Part shown: positions 1 through 4,380 of the stretch, piece after piece
Numbering within the stretch: position 1 is the first letter of the stretch
Layout of the letters: each line of letters starts with the position of its first letter
Assembly (NCBI GenBank): GCA_902773215.1
Contig: CACYDQ010000439.1
Location: 1 to 7,392, forward strand
Length of the DNA: 7,392 nt
Source: an uncultured Spirochaetaceae bacterium
Lineage (GTDB): Bacteria; Spirochaetota; Spirochaetia; Treponematales; Treponemataceae
Direction of reading: 5' to 3'
Translations under genes and position numbers: made by a program
The notes under the pieces: model-generated
Databases searched by the model: none
The model's input: the letters and a program-made list of their open reading frames with translations, nothing else
Told to the model about the DNA's origin: nothing

Positions 1-2
1 GA

Positions 3-80
3 TTGGAAAGCCAGAGGAGGAAAGTATACGCAGCTCATGCCGACGGCTACATCGACAACGTGTCGCTGACCGTGCAGTAA
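3..80 (+). CDS. C-terminal end of a probable secreted carbohydrate-active protein (5' truncated)
   Basis: Only the last 25 codons are in the window, ending at TAA 78-80. The translation ends in ADGYIDNVSLTVQ. A Y-x-DNVSLT ending right before the stop is common at the last beta strand of jelly-roll carbohydrate-binding modules in secreted glycosidases and binding proteins. That is family knowledge; 25 residues are too few to assign a family. The frame is inferred from this motif and from the two hairpins that follow the stop. It lies on the same strand as the CBM6 gene at 1279, but the minus-strand module between them makes a shared operon unlikely. What the main part of the protein does cannot be told from here. 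Confidence 0.6.
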   Translation: MESQRRKVYAAHADGYIDNVSLTVQ

Positions 81-92
81 GCCGCTTGTGTT

Positions 93-125
93 TGTGGCAG
101 CCTCTCCCTGCGGGGGACTGCCACA
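93..125 (+). other. Hairpin downstream of the first gene, no T tract
   Basis: An 8-bp perfect inverted repeat (TGTGGCAG at 93-100, CTGCCACA at 118-125) encloses a second stem (103-108 with 112-117). It starts 12 bases after the stop codon. No T run follows on either strand, so alone it is a weak terminator candidate. It may stabilise the mRNA 3' end together with the next hairpin. Confidence 0.45.
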
Positions 126-150
126 GATCTGCCCCCATAATGCCCGAATT

Positions 151-181
151 CCTGCCTCCAGGCAGGGGAGCAGTTTTTTTG
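151..181 (+). terminator. Rho-independent terminator for the first gene
   Basis: A GC-rich hairpin (CTGC-CTCC near 152-159 pairing with GGGGAGCAG near 167-173, one bulge; an alternative stem is CCTGCC 151-156 with GGCAGG 161-166) is followed directly by seven T at 174-180. The direction matches transcription of the gene ending at 80. It also separates that gene from the convergent minus-strand module ending at 192. Confidence 0.65.
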
Positions 182-191
182 TCATCAATTG

Positions 192-428
192 TCAGGCGGC
201 CTGTTTCGCAAAGTCGGTGACAAACACCTCACTTGCAAGTCCGCGAGCTTTTTCTATAATCTTTTTAAGCCGCTCCATGACGGAATCATCAAAATATCTT
301 TCCCCACATTCCGTACACTCCTCACAGGGAACGTTCTTGACAATAATGATGCAGTTACTTAAATCTACCATATATGTGGTGACTGACTCAACGAGCGTCC
401 CGTTCTTACAAAAAAAGCATCCTTTCAT
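192..428 (-). CDS. YgiT-type zinc finger protein, probable antitoxin
   Basis: The protein has 78 residues. A first Cys pair (C4-x2-C7) and a second pair (C38-x2-C41) in the context VPCEECTECGERYFDD match the YgiT/MqsA N-terminal zinc finger, which ends in a C-x2-C-G-E-x-Y pattern. The rest is a helical tail (about 47-65) and a short strand-like end. There is no room for the helix-turn-helix domain of full-length MqsA, so this is the short class that accompanies DUF4258 proteins; such proteins are predicted antitoxins. Start: ATG 428-426 overlaps the toxin stop by four bases (ATGA), with AAGGAGG (434-440) five bases upstream, a strong ribosome site. It is co-transcribed with and translationally coupled to the gene upstream. 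DNA binding, and so autoregulation, cannot be read from this protein alone. Confidence 0.8.
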   Translation of the reverse strand: MKGCFFCKNGTLVESVTTYMVDLSNCIIIVKNVPCEECTECGERYFDDSVMERLKKIIEKARGLASEVFVTDFAKQAA

Positions 429-738
429 TTACCCCTCCTTGTCTTCAAGTCCGCCTCAAATTTCACCGTGTCAGGAAAATACGCCGTTATGATTACCAGA
501 GTATTCTCTTTCATTCCAACCACAGTATGCAAGACCTTCTTCCCAGCACTGTACCCGAAAACCAAGCAGCTAGGATGCGGGATAGAATCCGGGTAGGACT
601 CGATGATTTCGCCGTTCTGCAAACAGTTGAAGACATCAAGCCTGTTTATGCCCCGCCTCATCATCATCTCGGTAGGTGGACAGACCAGAGTATCTTCCTT
701 TCCGCACAAAGTCCTTTGATTTGGTCTATAGTCATCAT
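425..738 (-). CDS. DUF4258 protein, probable toxin, with apparent N-terminal frameshift
   Basis: From about base 670 down to the stop at 425 one frame encodes a clear DUF4258 domain: MRRGI, then NGEIIESYPDS, PSCLVFGY, LHTVVG, and ending IITAYFPDTVKFEADLKTRR. DUF4258 genes are often paired with short YgiT-type zinc fingers as predicted toxin-antitoxin modules. The usual N-terminus (a short helix, then W-[ST]-x-H) is also present but in another frame: ATG 738-736 gives MMTIDQIKGLCAERKILWSV-HL and then hits stops after PR. Adding one base near 670-675 joins the two as HLP-EMMMRRGI. So either one base is lost (decay or error) or a shorter protein is made from TTG 709 or ATG 667. No ribosome site precedes ATG 738; a -10 box lies five bases before it. 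The toxin activity is predicted, and the break may have silenced it. Confidence 0.7.
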
Positions 739-743
739 AAGTG

Positions 744-749
744 ATTATA
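744..749 (-). promoter_or_regulatory. Minus-strand -10 box for the toxin-antitoxin module, leaderless spacing
   Basis: On the minus strand a perfect TATAAT (744-749) ends five bases before ATG 738. Transcription would start at or within a base or two of the A of that ATG, so no Shine-Dalgarno leader exists. No good -35 hexamer is seen 16-18 bases upstream. Confidence 0.5.
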
Positions 750-832
750 CAACATCTAGCCTAAAATGTTTATAGCTTTTGGGCCATCCGACTCAAATTT
801 TCCCCTTGCATTCTGCCCCACCCTGCCCGGAA

Positions 833-859
833 GCAATCGGTCTTGTTGAGGCTGATTGC
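833..859 (+). other. Possible RNA hairpin, 11-bp stem
   Basis: GCAATC (833-838) pairs with GATTGC (854-859), and pairing continues inward to 843/849 with two G-U pairs, leaving a 5-base loop. The G-U pairs make it stable only as plus-strand RNA. There is no T tract and no clear promoter, so its function is unknown. Confidence 0.25.
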
Positions 860-921
860 CTGCAGTCTGTCTGTGAATCCCCTGCTCCAGCCTGGACGAC
901 ACTCGGTTTAGCTTTGCCCAA

Positions 922-1023
922 GCGTTTGGTCGCATGAAGTTCATGCATTTGGTCGCGTGAAGCTTAAGCATTTGGTCGCGTGAAGCTTAAGCGTTTTGCC
1001 GCATGAAGCTTAAGCATTTGGTC
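922..1023. repeat. 23-bp tandem repeat, four full units plus a partial fifth
   Basis: Units begin at 922, 945, 968, 991 and 1014. Units two and three are identical; units one and four differ at a few positions. Each unit starts GC[AG]TTTGGTCGC or close to it and ends in TGAAGCTTAA (TGAAGTTCAT in unit one). Junctions create the palindrome GCTTAAGC. The fifth unit keeps only its first ten bases before the sequence diverges at 1024. Units abut without spacers, so this is not a CRISPR array. The period is not a multiple of three. Confidence 0.9.
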
Positions 1024-1036
1024 ATTGAATCAATGA
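1022..1036. promoter_or_regulatory. 15-bp perfect palindrome, operator-like
   Basis: TCATTGA-A-TCAATGA is a perfect inverted repeat with a single central base, right where the repeat array breaks down. It has the size of a dimeric repressor site, but no regulator can be named and it lies about 170 bases before the next predicted promoter. Confidence 0.3.
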
Positions 1037-1133
1037 GAGTTGTAGCCATAAAATTAAAATACTAGCCAAGAATTCACTGCTGCCCAAGCAAAATATAAGC
1101 ATAAGCCAGACGGTACCCCAGCCCCCGCAAAAC

Positions 1134-1174
1134 TGTGACTAAAAATGTCATTGTCAAAAATGCAAGTCACAATG
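1134..1174. repeat. Overlapping inverted repeats upstream of the CBM6 promoter
   Basis: TGTGACT (1134-1140) is inverted at 1165-1171 (AGTCACA), and CATTGT (1149-1154) is inverted at 1169-1174 (ACAATG). They share bases 1169-1171, so only one can form at a time. Eight T follow at 1175-1182. They sit just upstream of and across the expected -35 position of the CBM6 promoter, and could be a regulator site or a weak terminator. Confidence 0.3.
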
Positions 1175-1190
1175 TTTTTTTTCAAGCGTA

Positions 1191-1199
1191 TGCTATAAT
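1191..1199 (+). promoter_or_regulatory. Extended -10 promoter of the CBM6 gene
   Basis: TGCTATAAT is a perfect extended -10 element (TGnTATAAT). Bases 17 upstream (1171-1176, AATGTT) make a poor -35, which extended -10 promoters tolerate. The expected start near 1206 gives a leader of about 73 bases. Confidence 0.6.
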
Positions 1200-1213
1200 A
1201 GAGGGTATGATGC

Positions 1214-1242
1214 GGACAGGCGCGGACGTGCCGTGTCCTTTT
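1214..1242 (+). promoter_or_regulatory. Hairpin plus short T run in the CBM6 leader, possible attenuator
   Basis: GGACA (1214-1218) pairs with TGTCC (1234-1238), and GGCGC (1219-1223) pairs with GTGCC (1228-1232, one G-U) with bulged G1233, leaving a 4-base loop. TTTT follows at 1239-1242. It lies between the predicted transcription start and the ribosome site, so it may be a premature terminator or only a 5' stabilising stem. No competing antiterminator or known riboswitch core was recognised. Confidence 0.35.
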
Positions 1243-1278
1243 CAGATTTTACGCATAGCAATTAAGAAGGATTTTCTT

Positions 1279-1994
1279 ATGGAGAAATCAAGGTTCAAGG
1301 TCATGGCAGCAGCCATGGTGTTCCTGCTCATGGTATCCGGGGGATTCGCTGCTGCAAAATCCGCATTCTCCAGGATAGAGGGGGAAAACTATAGCACCAG
1401 CTCCAGCTCTGGAGGACCAAAGAAGGCAACTGAAGGTGGTGGAAGCCTCGGCTTCATCTCGAACGGTTCATGGGTCAGGTATGCCAATATCGATTTCGGC
1501 ACAGAGGCGAAGACGTTCACCGCCAATGTCTCGAGCGCAAATTCCGGTGGTACGATAGAGCTCGCCTTGACAGCAGTACAGGGAAACTTATTGGAAGCTG
1601 CACGGTAAACGGCACCGGAGGCTGGGACAAATGGGTAAATGTCAGCTGCAACCTAAGCGGAGCCAGCGGTACCCATGACCTGTACCTTGTATTCAAGGGA
1701 AGCAAGAGTGGCTACCTCTTTAACCTGAACTATTTCCAGCTCAGCGGTTCGGGAGCGACATCCGGCAGTTCCTCTTCTTCCAGCGGAAGCCAGCCGGTAA
1801 GTTCCGGTTCATCCTATGACTTCGGTCTGGACGAGGGAGACCACATAAACCTTCCCTCCGGCGACTGGCAAAGCTCCGATTCCTCAATCGTCAAGGTCAG
1901 CAAGAACGGCAAGGCCGTAGCGAAGGGTGAAGGTATCGCCGTCCTCACGTCCAGCACAGGCAGACAGCTCATCATCAAGGTGGAGGGGGAGTAG
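1279..1994 (+). pseudogene. Secreted CBM6 protein with Ig-like C-terminus, broken by a frameshift near 1563
   Basis: ATG 1279 follows AAGAAGGA (1264-1271) and opens a signal peptide (residues 1-26, ending GGFAAA). A family 6 carbohydrate-binding module follows: RIEGENYS, GFISNGSWVRYANIDFG, then GGTIEL. At this point the frame runs on to a stop at 1606-1608, while the rest of the module (LDSSTGKLIGSC, GTGGWDKWV, GTHDLYLVFKG, YLFNLNYFQLSG) is in the neighbouring frame. One base inserted at about 1563 gives TIEL-R-LDSSTG, the usual CBM6 reading, and a protein of about 238 residues. After CBM6 comes a Ser/Gly linker (about 156-177), then a segment WQSSDSSIVKVSKNGKAVAKGEG like a bacterial Ig-like (BIG2) domain. 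No catalytic domain is present, so the intact ancestor would be a small polysaccharide-binding protein. No slippery heptamer is seen. Either decay or a base-calling error. Confidence 0.8.
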
Positions 1995-2007
1995 GTTCCC
2001 GGCTCAT

Positions 2008-2044
2008 GGGGCAGAAACTGTCCGCAGGCGCAAAGTTCTGCCCC
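2008..2044 (+). other. Hairpin after the CBM6 gene
   Basis: A 9-bp perfect inverted repeat, GGGGCAGAA (2008-2016) with TTCTGCCCC (2036-2044), starts 14 bases after the stop. The next bases lack a T tract. It is a possible 3' end or weak terminator isolating the CBM6 gene from the promoter at 2051. Confidence 0.4.
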
Positions 2045-2050
2045 GTCCCC

Positions 2051-2079
2051 TTGAACTTTCCTGTATTTGAATTTACAAT
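2051..2079 (+). promoter_or_regulatory. Sigma70-type promoter of the M30 peptidase unit
   Basis: TTGAAC (2051-2056) and TACAAT (2074-2079) are separated by exactly 17 bases. The start near 2086 gives a 37-base leader containing a small hairpin (GGCAG 2093-2097 with CTGCC 2104-2108) just before the ribosome site AGGAG (2112-2116). Confidence 0.65.
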
Positions 2080-2122
2080 TCCGTAAACAAGCGGCAGGAT
2101 ACACTGCCAGCAGGAGCAGAAG

Positions 2123-3970
2123 ATGAAAAAGAGCGTTTTTGTTTTTCCCATATTGACGGCGGCACTGATTAGCCAGAGCTGCGTGAGTTTCGACTTTGGA
2201 GACGGCTCCGGAGGCATGGGCGGGGGCGGCGGTTCTGGCGGCACGACCGCGCAGGTGGAGAAGGAGGCTGTCTGGAACTACTCGGCCTCTTCCCCGGTCT
2301 ACGAGCTGGAGAGCGATGCCGCGAGCCTGAGCATAAGCGGGCTGCCTTCCGGCAAGTACGTTTACATGACCAAGACAAACCCGACGGCGACGGCAATCTC
2401 TGCCAGCTACACGCAGAACGTCGCGTCAGCGGAAGGCATTGCCCTCGGACAGGCGGAAACTAGCTCGGGCGGCAGCGGCAGCGGGGGCTCGGGGGACCTG
2501 CTCAACATCCTTATCTCCGTGCTCGGCGCGCTGCTCGGCGGAACCAGCTACACGAGCGCGACGGGCTTCGTCCCTCAGATGAAATTCAGCTCCTTCGTCC
2601 CGCTGACGGCGACCAGCCTCTCCTACGGGACCTCCGTCAAGACGACGATGATTGACCGCACGAACGAGCAGCTCAAGCTCTCCGTGGGCAAGACCACCAA
2701 ATCGATTTACGTGGACAACGATGCGAACATCTCGACCTTCGCCCGCAAGGACGCGACTCTCCGCGCCACCGGCCGCTACTGCAACATCTGGGTCATCGAT
2801 TCCTTCTACACCAATGGCAAGGCTTCCGGAACCAAGGTCAACTCCGCCCTCTGCGAGACCTTCGCGGACAAGTTCGACTCCCTCTACGGCAAGGTGCGGG
2901 AGTACTTCGGCGATGAGTCCGACGAAATCTACTATTACTATAATGGCGGCGAGTTCACGACCGAGAAGATGAGCAGGCTGTCCGACACGGGCATGTACGA
3001 CCAGACCCACAACAAGGTCAACATCGTCATCTACGACATCGGCGGCGACGCGAACTCCTCCAGCGGGGGCGGGGTCGTCGGCTACTTCTACGCAAAGGAC
3101 TACTTCCCTGACGGGACGGACATCCAGAAGCTGACCGGCAAGGGCTACTCCCAGTCGGAGCAGGTGCTCAACTACTCCAACGAGGGCAAGTACTTCTATG
3201 TCGACGCAAAGTACGCGGTCAACGACACGACGATGGTCTACTCCACGCTCGCCCACGAGTTCCAGCACATGGTGCACTGGAACCAGAAGACGATGCGGCA
3301 GGAGCTGGAGTCCGGCTCGGGCTTCAACGAAATGCTGTCCATGCTCTGCGAGGACCTCGTGCAGTCCTACCTGGGGCTCGACGACGACGACAGCCCCAAA
3401 GCCCGCCTTCCCCTCTTCGAGAAGTGCTACCCGGACGTGGGGCTGGAGTACCGCGATTCATCCTCCTACCTGACCCTGCTCTCCTACGCGAGCAACTACG
3501 CGTTCGGGGCATGGCTCGCCCGGAACTTCGGCGGGGCATCCCTCATAAAGAACATGTCCACCAACGCCTACGTGGATGCCAAGGCAATCGAGGCGGCGAC
3601 GGGCAAGAGCATGGAGTACCTGCTCAAGTGGTACACGGTCTCCTGCATTGACAAGGATTCCTCCCGGATTGGCCCCGGCCACACGTTCAACAAGTCGGCG
3701 GGCGAGCTGTCGGCAATAAACCTCTGGACCCTCTCCAAGACGCTTGACTCCACCTATGCGGAGACCAAATCTTCCGGCTACTACAAGTTCAACGGCCCCG
3801 CGACATTCGGTTACAACGCCAAGTACAACCTCCGCCCCTACGGCATCACGCTGAACTACGTGGGCAGGACGACCGGCCCTGACGCGCACCTGACGTTCGG
3901 CACGAGCTCCGTCTCCGCCAAGGAGAAGGTCTACATCGTCGTCTCAGACACCGCCCCCGCAACGAACTGA
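2123..3970 (+). CDS. M30 (hyicolysin-like) zinc metallopeptidase, lipoprotein
   Basis: The protein has 615 residues. ATG 2123 lies six bases after AGGAG. Residues 1-20 form a lipoprotein signal (hydrophobic core, then LISQS-C20), a relaxed lipobox typical of spirochaetes, so the protein should be membrane-anchored and exposed outside the cytoplasm. Residues 24-42 and 114-124 are Gly/Ser-rich; between the second stretch and residue 140 lies a hydrophobic segment (LLNILISVLGALL). The catalytic region carries the zincin motif H378-E379-F-Q-H382 (in LAHEFQHMVHWN) and a downstream acidic block, FNE403-MLSMLCE410-D, either Glu being a candidate third zinc ligand. This HEFQH plus NEMLSM arrangement is that of M30 hyicolysin relatives in spirochaetes. 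Substrates are unknown; host or dietary protein is a guess. The gene is co-directional with the small exported protein 35 bases downstream. Codons are strongly G/C-ending. Confidence 0.82.
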   Translation: MKKSVFVFPILTAALISQSCVSFDFGDGSGGMGGGGGSGGTTAQVEKEAVWNYSASSPVYELESDAASLSISGLPSGKYVYMTKTNPTATAISASYTQNVASAEGIALGQAETSSGGSGSGGSGDLLNILISVLGALLGGTSYTSATGFVPQMKFSSFVPLTATSLSYGTSVKTTMIDRTNEQLKLSVGKTTKSIYVDNDANISTFARKDATLRATGRYCNIWVIDSFYTNGKASGTKVNSALCETFADKFDSLYGKVREYFGDESDEIYYYYNGGEFTTEKMSRLSDTGMYDQTHNKVNIVIYDIGGDANSSSGGGVVGYFYAKDYFPDGTDIQKLTGKGYSQSEQVLNYSNEGKYFYVDAKYAVNDTTMVYSTLAHEFQHMVHWNQKTMRQELESGSGFNEMLSMLCEDLVQSYLGLDDDDSPKARLPLFEKCYPDVGLEYRDSSSYLTLLSYASNYAFGAWLARNFGGASLIKNMSTNAYVDAKAIEAATGKSMEYLLKWYTVSCIDKDSSRIGPGHTFNKSAGELSAINLWTLSKTLDSTYAETKSSGYYKFNGPATFGYNAKYNLRPYGITLNYVGRTTGPDAHLTFGTSSVSAKEKVYIVVSDTAPATN

Positions 3971-4005
3971 GCGGAGATTTGTTTAGAAAGCAGGAGGTAT
4001 AGAAC

Positions 4006-4380
4006 ATGAAGAAAACAAATGCCTTTGCGATATTCGCGGCGGTGCTGTCGCTGTCCGCCCTGTCGCTCTCCTTTTCCAGCCCCGTGCAGAACCTCAGGGG
4101 GACGGTGCGCTTCTATGGCAGCAGCCCCTTCATATACCCGGGATTCGAGACGGAGGACGGCAAGAAATACACGCTGGAAGTCCCGTCCACGAACGAGTTC
4201 ACGCTGGACGAGCTCAGCTCCCACGCGGGGGAACTGATTGAGCTGACAGGAAAGAAGAAAGGGAAAAGGCTGGCCCCCCACTCCCTGCCCGACGGCCACA
4301 TCGTCGTGGAATCCTACGAGATTGTGTCGCCGCTGGACAAGGATGCCGAAGTCGGGCAGACTGCCGGAGACGCCGACTAG
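4006..4380 (+). CDS. Small exported protein of unknown function
   Basis: The protein has 124 residues. AGGAGG (3992-3997) sits eight bases before ATG 4006. Residues 1-24 make a signal peptide ending near LSLSFSS; there is no lipobox Cys, so it is probably periplasmic or released. The mature part reads as short beta strands (GTVRFYG, GFETEDGKKYTLEVP, GELIELTGKK, HIVVESYEIV). This is compatible with a small OB-like barrel, but I do not recognise a family. The acidic tail after residue 110 looks disordered. No promoter is seen in the 35-base gap after the M30 gene, so the two are probably one transcript; a role as partner, inhibitor or chaperone of the peptidase is only a guess. Its TAG stop shares CTAG with the convergent GH3 gene. 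Confidence 0.75.
   Translation: MKKTNAFAIFAAVLSLSALSLSFSSPVQNLRGTVRFYGSSPFIYPGFETEDGKKYTLEVPSTNEFTLDELSSHAGELIELTGKKKGKRLAPHSLPDGHIVVESYEIVSPLDKDAEVGQTAGDAD
4377..4380. other. Shared CTAG: interlocked stop codons of two convergent genes
   Basis: The palindrome CTAG gives TAG on the plus strand (4378-4380, small exported protein) and TAG on the minus strand (4379-4377, GH3). There is no intergenic space and no obvious bidirectional terminator nearby, so transcripts from both sides probably overlap. Confidence 0.95.

Larger units (their letters stand above)
739..1278. other. 540-base stretch without a supported gene
   Basis: It holds, in order: the toxin promoter, a possible hairpin (833-859), a 23-bp tandem repeat array (922 to about 1023), a 15-bp palindrome (1022-1036), AT-rich sequence with spaced inverted repeats (1134-1174), and the CBM6 gene promoter and leader (1191-1278). 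A minus-strand reading frame across 756-971 is made largely of the repeats and reads the same repeat DNA in two different frames, so it is not accepted as a gene. Confidence 0.7.

Noticed and set aside
88..492. 134-codon plus-strand open frame starting inside a hairpin
   Set aside because: It is antisense to the YgiT-type gene, which has a family match and a ribosome site; this frame has neither.
756..971. 71-codon minus-strand open frame over the tandem repeats
   Set aside because: Its first part is the same repeat DNA read in two different frames, and no ribosome site or family is seen.
922..1023. CRISPR array
   Set aside because: The 23-bp units abut with no spacers, and there are no cas genes.
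1135..1278. Upstream extension of the CBM6 reading frame to 1135
   Set aside because: It would run through the promoter and leader hairpin. ATG 1279 has both the ribosome site and the signal peptide.
1555..1570. Programmed ribosomal frameshift in the CBM6 gene
   Set aside because: The needed shift is -1, but there is no slippery heptamer and no strong downstream stem close to the site.
2426..3277. 283-codon open frame antisense to the M30 peptidase gene
   Set aside because: It has the same cause: codon bias of the plus-strand gene. The translation is rich in Val, Gly, Ala and Arg and has no start context.
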